From: Pseudoscleropodium purum
Lineage: Eukaryota > Streptophyta > Bryopsida > Hypnales > Brachytheciaceae
Length of the DNA: 64,000 nucleotides
NCBI GenBank assembly: GCA_963969395.1
Contig: OZ017801.1
Coordinates: 2,296,501-2,360,500, forward strand
Direction of reading: 5' to 3'
Part shown: one piece after another, positions 27,054 through 38,600 of the stretch
Position numbering within the stretch: position 1 is the first letter of the stretch
How the letters are laid out: each line of letters begins with the position of its first letter
Notes under the pieces: generated by a model
Seen by the model: the letters and a program-made list of their open reading frames with translations, nothing else
The model's database searches: none
What the model was told of the DNA's origin: nothing
Position numbers and translations under genes: made by a program

Positions 27054-28798
27054 AATTCAAGGTTGTAAAGTTGATATGAAATTTTTACTAAATCTATTTC
27101 AAATTTGAATGTATAGATCATTTCAATTTATGAAAATTATGGAGAATATAACCTCTATTGATGAAATCTCAATTCCTAAATATTTAAAAGACATATTTTA
27201 ATAATCATTTACATTTAGGTTAGAACGTTTACGATTATTGAAGGTTTGAAATTAATATATCTATATATTCTACATATTTTTACTATTCACTTCTGTCTTA
27301 AATATAAATAACAATATTAATAATGAAATATCTATATGCAAAACATGAATATATATAGCTTACTAGCAAATGGTTGTCCACATAAAAACACTCGTCCTGA
27401 TGTTGGATTGACAATTGCCATACTTTGTACAATATTCCACAACTTCATTTTCTTCCTCTTTTATAATGTTGAAGATGCATAGTCCACATCCCCAAACTCC
27501 TCCAAACCCGTGCCATTCAAATCAATATCTTCAATATTGTGATTTTCCAAGAGCAAGTCCATCATTGCTCCAACCACCTTGTAACCACCAAATGCCTTAC
27601 TTTCCCCAAAACAAATCCTCTTCAAAGATTTTTTTTTCTTAAAGGCCTCCAAAATAACCAAAACATTCTCAATCCCTTGTATTTTATGCAAAGACGAATC
27701 GTTCACTTTATACAAACGCAATTCTAATAATGATGTATAGTTATGAATCAAGTCAACTAAGATTTCAATTCCTTCTTTCCCTCCAATCAATCCTTGTAAT
27801 CCAAGCTTGGTGAGGGTAGTATTCTGTTGAAGATTATTGTTCTTGGGCATCAATGGCTCCACCGTCTTCATCTCCATGCTATTAGAGATATCACACCATA
27901 GGTTTGAAAGAGATTGGTTAAAACACAATGTGGCTACTACTTTGCCAAATCCTTTTGTCAAGTCCTTTTGGACCCCATTTGAATCCTTTGTGACCATAAG
28001 TATTTTCAAGGATGTGCTTGAAGCCAACATGTTACTTATATGCTCAAATTGAACATCTAATGCTAGAGAATAAAATCAAAATTTTTCAAGTGCATTTAGA
28101 GGGGCTTGAAAGGGCTTCATAAACTGCTCCATTCCCTTGTTGTCCAACTTCGAATCTTACATATGCAATTGTTTGAGGATTCGAAAATTGTGAGGAAGAA
28201 CAAGAATGGTCATAAATTTTGCAACCAACTTTTCACCCATCTCCTTCTCCTTCAAACTATAAAACATTAGTTTGAGATGTTGAATAGTATCATTTTTGAG
28301 AAGTACATTTGATATATACTTAACAAATTGGACTATGGAGCCATTCCCACAAGTAAGATGAAGTTCTCTGAATCTGTTGCTACATAGGCAGAGTGCATCA
28401 CCAAATGCTTCAACATGTTTACAAGAATTGTCATTCATAAGGTATATGCTTAATTTTTTATGGAATAAATTTTTTGATGAAGCAACTACCTTGAGAAACT
28501 CACAATAACTTACTTCTTTGCTAATGCCATGGACTATTGTAAAATAAACACATCCAAAGCAAATTCTGATTGTCAAGTCTCCAATAAAAGAAAAATCCTT
28601 ACACCCACGTCCATCTTTAGGTAAGGAAGAGAGAAAACGTGCCAAGTCCGACTCATGTTGCCCTTCTTCAGAAGGCAAATGCTCCACAATCTCTACACTA
28701 AATGGATGAGAGGAAGGACTCCGAAGCCAACAAAGGAAGAAATCTCTCCAAGTCCAAAAGCTAAACAGCCACACCAAGAAAGTGAACAACTTCCTCAT
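22022..28798 (-). pseudogene. TRN1-like: Decayed LRR-ROC-COR (ROCO) gene, TORNADO1-like
   Basis: Minus-strand remnant in three exon blocks: about 28798-27364 (leucine-rich repeats), 24860 to about 23560 (ROC GTPase and start of COR), and 23249-22022 (C-terminal region). Recognisable blocks: LRR-like LKQLHM and LTKLGLQGL; the run into the P-loop, SGRVFLCGQPFA; ROC switch GIGITIWDMASQIDYHSFHE; HVSIVMTHFDCWKDDH in place of the usual TNxD; and COR text such as LLKWEDFCEGMCKEVK. Plant TORNADO1 (LRR-ROC-COR) acts in leaf and root patterning. In-frame stops lie at 28157, 28076, 27461, 24211, 24160, 22719 and 22362, with a frameshift near 22345. Text on both sides of each stop stays in one frame and keeps family character, so these are lesions, not introns. 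The codon formed across the first intron (24861-27363) is AGT, giving SKT where the P-loop needs GKT. The family call is from memory of TRN1. The N-terminus may extend upstream of 28798. Confidence 0.8.
26968..27049. repeat. (AT)n microsatellite, about 41 units
   Basis: Uninterrupted TA dinucleotides for about 82 bp, inside the first intron of the ROCO remnant. An apparent Tyr-Ile reading frame through it is an artefact of the repeat. Confidence 0.97.
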
Positions 28799-30886
28799 GC
28801 TGGTCTCGACCTTGATGCAGCCTTAGTGTAAAATCTCAAACAAATACAAGTTGTGATCATATAAGCTTCGGTCCTCCAAACCCCAATGACCCTTTTTCCT
28901 GCTGTGCAGTCCAAACACCTCACATGCTTACGTACTTCCCAAGTTACACACAATGTACAACATCAACAACCTTCAATCGTCTCTACCAAATTTGAAGACC
29001 ACCCCTATTTTTAATAGCAACAAGTCACTGTGTGCTTGCAACATGCATGTCACTGTGAACCAAGTAAAGTTCTTGCAACATACCGTGTGCACTGGGTATC
29101 AAGTACTTCATCCAACCAAAGAATGAAGAAGAAAATGGAGGGATACAACAACTAGCTAAGCTCACAGAATAAACTCTAAATCATCAACTGCATCAAAGGA
29201 ACGTGAAGTGAATCTTCAAGCAAAATCTAACTAGGCACCCCAATGAGGGCAGTCAAGCTTGCCATGCCGTGCAAGAATCACTAATCCCTCATGGTTCTAG
29301 CAACATATCTCTCTTGACGCCACTTCCCCTCGTCTCAAAATGAGCAACAAATTCATATTAGCACTAGACCGCAGATTGGGGATCGGACAGAGAAGCAAAG
29401 CACTCACAAGGATCATGCATGTCGCTCCAAAATGACAAAAGTGTTCTCTAACCTTGGTTGTACAAGATGCAAAAGCTTATATAGCTCTGTGAACTCTTGA
29501 AAATCCTTATCTTCCAGCTAGGAACTCTCGGTGATGAGTACCCCAAACTTGTCATTGTACTATTAACACTAGCCCTAGCTACAATATTGATACTATACTG
29601 GGTTACCTCCATGGTAGTATTACAGTGGAAGTTTGAGACGGGTTTCTTTACCTTAATTGCAAATATGACATCTAGAGCACTCTTTCATCTTGCTAATACA
29701 TAAATGTACATGTCGGCTTGTCCCGCATAGAGTAGTGGCATTGGAACCTTCGTTGAACAAAAATTTCACTCCAACGTGGTAACGTACAACTCGTTTTTGG
29801 ATATTCTCCACAAATCCTGTACACTGATTGTCAGCCTCGGTTGGCACCTTGGTCATACAACTTTGCACAATACTATGCCAAATAGGTCCAATTTGCAGAC
29901 AATTTACACCAAGCGCAGACACCAAATATTGAAATGCATCCTAACTTTTTCTTTATGGTACCTGTAGAAGTAAGTTGATTAAATTTTTGTAGATTACAAT
30001 TAAGGGCTTTAGTTTATGTCTTAACTTTGATTTTATTCATTGACATGTACATGGCCCTTTTATCAATTTTTGAGTGGCTAAATTGAAGTATCTTGTTGTC
30101 ATGAACCCCTCATAATTGGCACAAATATTTTGTAGTTAATTCCCAATTCTAAATAAAGTTTTCAAGACGCAAAGAAGAAGTCAAACTATTCTTTTTAAGT
30201 TAATGTAGAAGAAAATGGATTGTCTTTGAATACATGTGTTAGTTTATTGAACTTCTCATGTTGCCTAACTTTTGGGGAAAGAAATAGACACAAATTGTAC
30301 AACATTATTGATTTATTCAAAATTTAATACGAGGAAAAAGTTGTAGTGTGTTCATGATTAAATCATTGACCAATTTGTACTAATCAATGAAAGATGAAAT
30401 TGTAGCCCATCATGAAATAGAGGCATTTTTGATAAATGTCAAAATAAAATGTTTTAAATTTGATTCAAAGATTATAGGTAGAAGCATAGCCCTCAGTGAG
30501 AATACGTTCCTTTGACAATCAGTCAACATGCTCACCTGACATAGCTTGAACATACAAAGACTAATTAGAAATCAATAACAAATCATAACATTCAGTAGCC
30601 TTCAAGGAGGCTGCCTTTCCCTCCCTAGAAGCGTCATCCACGAAACTCATCCTCGCATTGTTAATCTATGCTGGTAGTATTAAAACAATGGCAATAAGTT
30701 TTGGACATGCTCCATTTTCTTTTACTAAATCTTGAACTACATATTGAAATGAACTTGATTTGTTAATAAAAGTGGTTTGTCTAAAATTCGAAGTTAGAAT
30801 CCTTTGAGTAACATACTTTAGCAATTTTCTCTATAGCCATTGCAATAACTTAGTTTGAAATTTTGGACATAAAGAGAAGTTCTTTG
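28799..30886. other. Upstream flank of the ROCO remnant and intergenic DNA
   Basis: 28799-29460 has moderate complexity and may hold the former promoter or an upstream exon of the ROCO gene. A minus-strand open frame at 29653-29925 (blocks such as VPTEADNQCTGFVENIQKRV) looks protein-like but belongs to no family I recognise. Beyond 29970 the DNA is AT-rich with no gene signal. Confidence 0.45.
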
Positions 30887-31459
30887 TATACCTATGGGAT
30901 GATAGGAGGTAGAACAACCCATATGGGATTTAAAAATTAGGGTTTGTAGTTTCTTAAACATTCATAGTCAAAAGCAAAAGTAGGAATTGTGATTGAAGTA
31001 AAATTTTAGACCTCATTTAGGCATAGTACAATAAATTTTTTCAAACAAACTATAATTATGAAAAGTTGTTAAATTGAGATCAATTTCATCTACAAAAATC
31101 CGTTTGAAATTTAGATTCTCCAATCAAAAGTTATGGACAAATTTCAAAGAGGATGTTTGCATATGTCAAAAAAGAATTTCCTTCCAACCCCTCCCTAAAA
31201 TTTGTCCATAACTTTTAATTGGAGGATCTAAATCTCAAAAGGATTTTTGGAGAGAAAACTTAACTTCATTTACCAACTTTTTTCAATTCAAAGTTTAAAA
31301 AAAAAAGTTTTATACTATGCCTAAATGAAGTCTGAAATTCTACTTCAATAACAATTCTTTGCTTTAATTTGACTAAACTATGAGTGGTTGAGAAACTACA
31401 AATTGTAAATTACATATCCTACATTGTTTGCTCTACCAACTAGTACCCCATAGGTATAT
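30887..31459. repeat. Foldback element family B, copy 1 (about 573 bp)
   Basis: The two halves are imperfect reverse complements over about 250 bp each, with a spacer around 31141-31199. The ends read GTATACCTATGGG and CCCATAGGTATATA. Inner landmarks are CTCATTTAGGCATAGTA on the left and TACTATGCCTAAATGAAG on the right. A second copy lies at 52392-52911. No coding capacity. It is probably a foldback MITE. Confidence 0.8.
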
Positions 31460-34400
31460 AGAGAGTTGTATTCTTAGATAGCATCATGAAACATAAGTGG
31501 CTAACAATGCATTTTGAGGAAGAATAAATTTTTGAAATTGAGTTCTTTAATAATTTTGAACCCATTTTGTTAAAACCTTTTATGTTTTGCATTATTTAGT
31601 TTGAATTGAATGTATTTGAGTTTGCATTTATTGTTCCTTCTAGTGAGTTTGCGAATTTTGTGCATCGTTTATGTCAATTTATTCAATCAACACTTTTTTA
31701 TCACTACTTTGATAGAATTCAACACGTATTATTTAGCTATTGATATGGTGCCGAATATTCGGCACCATTCTGTCAAAGGAAAGGCAGCCAGTGACTCTAC
31801 TACTCAATGTTATGATGTTGTTAAATTTTAGTTTCCATAATAAGTTCATAAAGACTCCCAAATAGTTCTAGAATCACCAAATATTTTCTAAATTGTCATT
31901 ATTTACTATAAATTATAATTTAGATCTTTGTAGATCTACAAAGTTTTCTAAATTGTCATGATTTTTTTTTAAATTGCAATTTAGTAGAAAAATTTGATGA
32001 TGATTCTATAACATAAGTTGTAAAATATGATCCATAAACCACTAAAGTAGGAAGACTTGTTGCTCAAAACTATAGTTTCTATTGCAAACAACAAAAAACT
32101 TTAAACATTGTTTTCTTGCAAATTTTATCATAGGATCTTGCACTACGTCAGTATAAGAATGTGTATAAGAAATTAAAAAAAATTTGACCACATAGATTGC
32201 AAAATATTTACATATAAAGAGAAGAAAACTAAGGGGGCTTCCACCTTATGTGACTTGATTACAAGACTTTTAATTTCTTTAGCTCAATTTCTGCACTAGT
32301 ATTGAAACTGAATTCTAAAATTTTATGTTGAATAATTGAATTGGAAGTCTATGAAAAAAGTTCAAAAAAAACAACTTGATTTTCATTCTTTAAAATAGTT
32401 ATGTAGAAGCATGTACGAGATTGAAGGAAAAACTAGAATACAAATTTAGTACATTATTTTCTCAAGAAGTTGCTATGAATTTACTATCTTCATGAATAGA
32501 ATTTGCAACATAGCTCCAAAGAGCCCAAAATGTAGACAAATTGAAATGCAAGTTTAAACAAAGCTTAGTTCCACTTACAAATTACAATATCTTGAACATC
32601 TTGATCTAGTGAACAATGTGGATTACTTGTCGAGTCGAAGGTAAGTACTCCTAAAACCGCCACTTTTTGCTACTGAATTAATTTTCTATTATTAGATTGG
32701 TCAGATTTTCATATGTTCTTGTTGGCAAGTGAAAGGAGGTTCCAACACACCAAAGAACATGGCATTTGGATACTATATGCAAAAGTTATTAATGAACAAG
32801 TTTGGCTCTAAAAGCGTTTCTTCCACATAGGTACAAAACTGACTTTGGTGATGTACACATAGTATAGATGGCGGTTTAAGATTAATGGTACATTTGGGTA
32901 TTCCTACCTTATGCAAACAAGTGTTCCTACCTTATACACAATAGACACCTAAGACTCAAGCTCCTTGATAGGTTATTTACAAGAATTCTTTCTAAACAAT
33001 ATTTGTAGGGCAAGATCTAAGATTGAATATGTTTGTCATTTTTTCATGTGCATCAAATTTGTTTTGGCATCACCAACATGACACTTTTAGCATCCTATAC
33101 TTTGAATCTTTGAAAATTTGTAACTAATTTTCAATTCATTAGTTTTATGGAACCACTTGCAATTTGGTTTATAATCCTTTAACAATGTGCAAAAAATATT
33201 ATTGATTTTCTAAAGCATTTTGATTATGCCATAGAGCTTATTCAATCCATTTTAGGTGTAGTTACCATAGTGGAAAATTTTCTATAACCTTTAGTAGTTT
33301 CATTGGTAATTAGGGCTTTATTGACACTTGTGACTTTACTGATCTTATACTTTGGCTTCATGGATTTTTTGAGGATGAAGATTTTTTTATTAGTATTTTT
33401 CTACTATTCAATTATACCACAGTACAATTTTTGAAAATTTCATTAGATGCCATATTCATTTATATTTTGAATTAATTTTTGATGAATCTAATTCTATTGT
33501 AGGGTAGTATTAATGTTGAGTTTTAAAATCTTATGTTGAATAATTGAGTTCGAAGTCAAAAAACAACAACTTGATATTTATTTGTTAAATAAAAGTATAT
33601 TTGAGATTGAAGGAAAGACTTAAAAAATAAATTCAATGTTCTAGTATGTTATTTTTTCAAAAAGATGCTATTATTGCCTACAAAACAACAAGCTCTATAG
33701 CTTTCACAACACTAATATAAATAGAATGAATGGCAAAGCTTTATATGTAGACAAAAATATAAATTAAAAGAATTTAAAAAAAATTAATTTCAAGTTTGGA
33801 TGGATTTTTTTTGCTACCTTAGGAGTTCTATTTGTTCTTTGGATGGCATAACTTTTGCTCCCATACACCAATTGACATTAAAGTTACATTCCTTAAAAGC
33901 TCATGTATTTTTCAATCTCAAGGCAAAGTTTTAGAAAATCACAACAAAAATTGAAACTTTGGGAACCTACCCAAAGTCCATTTTGTTCCTCACAAACATT
34001 GGAACTTTAGAGATTAAGATCCACTACTACACCAATCAATTGTTTTCAATCAAATTAGAAACTAAATTCTATTGAAAATTCCTTTTAGAATTGATTATAG
34101 ATTGACTATTTGTAATTTTTACAAGAAGGATTTCCATTTAAGTTTGAATATTAAATTCTAATTATAGTGTTTAAAAAACTTTTTTATTGTTCCAATATTA
34201 ATATGAGATGTTTTTCATTGGTCATTTAAAAAATATGAAAGTTATTCTTAGAGGCCCAACATATGCATACTCTTCAAATCATAGAATATTTGTGAAAAAA
34301 ATTTTATAAAATTTATACTATGTAAATGTAAGAAGACTAATGCAAGAATTCATAGCTATTTAATCCTTTAAGGACCAAAGCACATTTGGGTGACAAATTG

Positions 34401-35403
34401 TAAGTAATTGCCACTTTTTAGGGCAATGAGAAAGAAATGAATTTAAAAATAAATAAATCATACAAATTTGTATCAAACTACTATAGAAATGTGAAGAAAA
34501 AGTTTCATAAACTTCAACTATACAAATTGAAAGATTACAATATTTGAAGTTAGATTGAAAAAGGGTTTATTTTGTTCATGCTTACTACGGCTAACAAACT
34601 TTAAATCCTTCCAAAGTGAGATTTTTATGTTATACATGGTTTTTAAAAATTTTGCATATTGTACTATATGTTGTAAGTTACATACCTATCAAATTTCAAA
34701 ATTATCAAAGGAATTTTGCACATGCTACCCGGAGCTGCTTAGATTGTCTAAAAAGTTCAAGGCAATATATTTTTTTATTTGGAAAAGTGATAAAAAAAAG
34801 AAAAAGAAGAAAGTATATCCTCACTAAGGAGGTACATGTCCACACTTTGTATGAAATTTTTAGAACATCCATGAAAAATGACTTAATACACACCTAACCA
34901 AAATCTCTTATGTACATTTAACAATCATTTGGTCTTTTAGAGGTTAAATGGATGAAATTTTTTTTTTATGTGTTTGAGACATGTTTGCTCATATTCATCC
35001 AATATTTCAAAGTTTGAACATCTTTAATGGCTTAAACATCATTATGACACTTTGGCTTTTAAATTATATCAAAAGTTTTATTTTCAAGTATTTGTTAAAT
35101 AAAACCATATATATTATGGATGAAGGTAAGAGAATTCAATTTTTTTTAATGATATAATTGTTACAATTGGGTATTCAAGTTGAAATATATTGATTGTAAA
35201 ATAATAAGCCAAGTAATTGAATAAATATGTGAAATATTTGACATAAATCATTTTAATGTTTTAAAAAACCTAGCCATGAAACAAAGTCCATACACACCTA
35301 TGAGCAAAGAGCTTTTGAATGGTACCAAGAATACCACCAAACACCTTATAGTTTGTTAAATCTCAACGTATCAAACAATTAAAACAAAACAAAACAACCA
35401 TAT
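31460..35403. other. AT-rich gene-poor DNA
   Basis: No credible coding region. Open frames here are short, Phe/Ile/Lys-rich and match low-complexity sequence. A perfect palindrome lies at 31745-31768. The segment near 34590-34760 resembles, inverted, parts of the repeats at 51380 and 56180. Confidence 0.55.
31745..31768. repeat. Perfect 24-bp palindrome
   Basis: ATGGTGCCGAAT is followed directly by its reverse complement ATTCGGCACCAT, in AT-rich DNA. The core GGTGCC resembles the GGTGCC just inside the right end of the TIR element at 9038-9683, so it may mark the end of a related element. Confidence 0.9.
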
Positions 35404-35643
35404 TTAACCCTTGAACATTGAGGTGGACGTTTTATGTCCGATGGATGACATGGAGTTGAGCTATATAAGACAAGAAGTGCAACTATTCATCCTCAAAATT
35501 GGTTTTGGAAAGGGAAGATCTTCTAGAGTAGTTTGACTTGCAATGAAATGACTACTTTTGCAATTTTGGAGGCTAGTGATTCACAATTTAGGTGATAGAA
35601 AAGGATGATTTTGAGGCTCACCCCTTCGGTGTTTAAGGGTTAA
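35404..35643. repeat. Short TIR element (240 bp) with TTAACCCTT ends
   Basis: The left end is TTAACCCTTGAACATTGAGG and the right end is TTCGGTGTTTAAGGGTTAA, an inverted pair of about 12 bp. It is noncoding. The ends resemble those of family A, but the element is a quarter of its size. Confidence 0.5.
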
Positions 35644-38600
35644 GGGCCGTATTCATTGATATGCAAGTGTACAGGCAGCGTTTCGCAGTGATGGTCATTC
35701 CATTGGATGCAAATAAATTATTCATTTTGTGTCGATGCCAACGAGCATGAACAAGCTTGTGTAGGGCCCCAACCATGTGTAGAGGATTCGATCTGACGCA
35801 CTTGAGCATGCATTGTTTTGGACACCGTATGTGAATGAATTATGAATTTAGAATGTGCAGAATTATTCAACGTATCCCAAGCTTTTCTTGGCTTGTGAAT
35901 TGTGAGGCTCCTTCATGGTACTAAATCTAACACAGAATCTTTCTCTGGAAAGTAACGTTGAGCTGTAGGCACTTAACTAGCTTAACTTGAATAATTGACT
36001 TGTTGCCGTTGTACCGGTAAGCCGACCTCCATCATCACAATTTTAGTCTCCGAGAGGGTACACTGACTATTGAATCCTCTCAGATCTTTGATGACAGCCC
36101 CAGTCAGACAACATTTGGGACTCAAGTTGATAACGCGCAAATTATGCAACGTACAGTCACTGGTGAGTTTTCCTGCCTGGCATTCAAGCCCCTCAATTCT
36201 GCATATTCTAAAGTCTCTCAATTATTGATGCAAGGAATCCTCTCAGATTGGTGCAAAGGCTGCTTGGAGAGAATATCTACTAAATTCACAAAGTTCAGAT
36301 TTCACTTCTTCAACTCAAACTACGATTTCACTGGTTATTTCCTGAGAAGGAAACACCAAAATATTTTCATATAGGATCGTGGCAAGGACATAGCTGTGCA
36401 ATGGGAGCAGCCACCACCATGGACGTAGAAGAGACGGAGATCAACTTCAATAGAAGTTGTGAAGCCTGCTTGCGCACGGAAACGCTTTTGAGCTTCTAGA
36501 AGTAAAAACTCAGTGCTGATGCTGCAACCATCTAAACCAAACTATCACGTTAGCATTCCTAGCTAGCAAGAAAATTATATATTTTCAGGTGATGGCATTC
36601 CAGTTCACATTTGGCAAGGTACAAAATATGAACGAACAGAACACTTGGATCCGTAGCGAGATCCCTAACTCAGTTCGTGTAAATTGAAAATCGTAGACCA
36701 AATTCACAACAGTATCTTAATCTTCTTAAATGCACTGCTATGAATTCTAAGTAAGTTCTGACTGCGCCTTTGATCAAAGAGGTCAGAACCTAATACCAAT
36801 GTCAAAGTTCGCGTATGGCGGAATGCGGACACCCAAGGTCAGTAAGTGGCGGAATGATTCCTCTGATGATGAAATTTCGTAACTTGGTCGATCCAGTTCC
36901 TGCCTATCGCAGCCGTAGTGAAAAAACAAGTTCACGATGATACTCCCCAAGTTGCACCGCACAAGTGCGAAACGTCTACCAGTGAGAGCACAATGGCTCT
37001 TGAATTCAAACAAATGTCTTCCTTTTTTAGGTATAAGAAAACAGTTGGAGAGGATATGTATTGCTTCAGATGACATAAATTATGAGGACTCACGTCACAC
37101 TACAATTGGGATCCTGAAAATGTTCAACCACTGTAGAAAAGACGATGACGACGGCAGACATTGATACAGTTCTTCAGGATCGCCGATTCAAGGTAAATCC
37201 TCTGGGAGGTGAAGCTCGTCGACGGATTTCATTGATGAAGACTTACAAACAAAAGTTGTGAAAACTGATCTACAGATTCAACCGCCACTGGTGGATCTAC
37301 TATTGCACCAACCCATATTTATCAATGAAATTCTAAGCAAAAACCTCAAAATTTCTTTCAATAATCATTTTGGGATGAATATTTGTAATTTTCACAAGAA
37401 TTTTTTCTTTTAAGTTCAATACTTTTAAGCTTTCTTCATGGTGATTTTATAAGATTTTTACTTTACTTTCTTAGAGAAGTCAGTTTTGAACAGTCAGGTT
37501 TTTGAATTAGAGACTTCACGTACATTTTGAGGTGATTGAAACATTATACCGGTATTCCTTCTGTATATACAATATTTGCAAACAAAGTGTTCAAATTTCT
37601 ATATCTCCCAAATTGTTGAAAAACTAACTCAAGATTTATTTTTTTCAAATGGATGAAAAATCAGAACTCAGCACTCCACGCTTGGGATGCGATTGTGTTC
37701 ATCCGTCACAGTTTGAGTACTTGAGGAAAATCCGGAGAGCAGCAAGAGAATTTTGTGGGAGCTCTTCCTGGCACAGAATGCCACATTCAACCCCCGGCCT
37801 GTGCCTGTGCAGGTCGATGAATCTACTTTATATATCTCAAAGAAAAAATGAGGCACCATCCAGGTCGAAGGAATCCAAAGCTTAAGCAGCAGCTGAAACA
37901 TCGGAGAAATGATTAATATGCCTGAGGAGGTGAATATGGTATAACTTACTTCTTTTTACAAATCAATGGTTCTTCAAAAAAATGGCAAGGTGGAAACTAA
38001 GGGAAAAAGAGCAGCTTAATTGAAAGTTATTGAAACAAGTGCACTTGAAATGACTTGGCTCCTGCTTCGTGGCACGTACCAATCCTGAGCGTTGAACCAA
38101 TTTATCCTTCTCACCTGCTGTTTCCGGCCAACTGTCTTCTTTGGGATTTCCCCATGCCCTTCTCAAACATCATTCATTGCTTTCAATTGCACAGAGCTCC
38201 TGATGCACGGACACCCAAGATTGCCGAAGACCCGAAAGCAGCGCCACTGGATCACGTGTTCAGCAAGCGCACATCTCCGAAATCAGTAATTGGAATGGTT
38301 TAAAAAAAATCTCTAGGTAAAACCATTTTGATCCAAATCTCCAATGAACATCGGCAGGAAGTACGTCCAGCAAGGCTGCAAGATGTGCCCAACCTCATGA
38401 ACCCGGCTGGAATGACTTACACAATTATTGGGAACTCGGAATTGACAGTTCTAACAGGGACATAAAAATGAAATAGAATTTCATAAACGAAAATGACAAG
38501 AAAATTTGGAAAATAATGGGAAACAAAAAAGTGTACTGTAAATAAGAAAAGAAGTCGTAAATGGAAACGAGATGGAAATTGCAATGCATTCATCATGGAT

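Noticed and set aside
26857..27060. Open frame coding for alternating Tyr and Ile
   Set aside because: It is only the (AT)n microsatellite read in frame.
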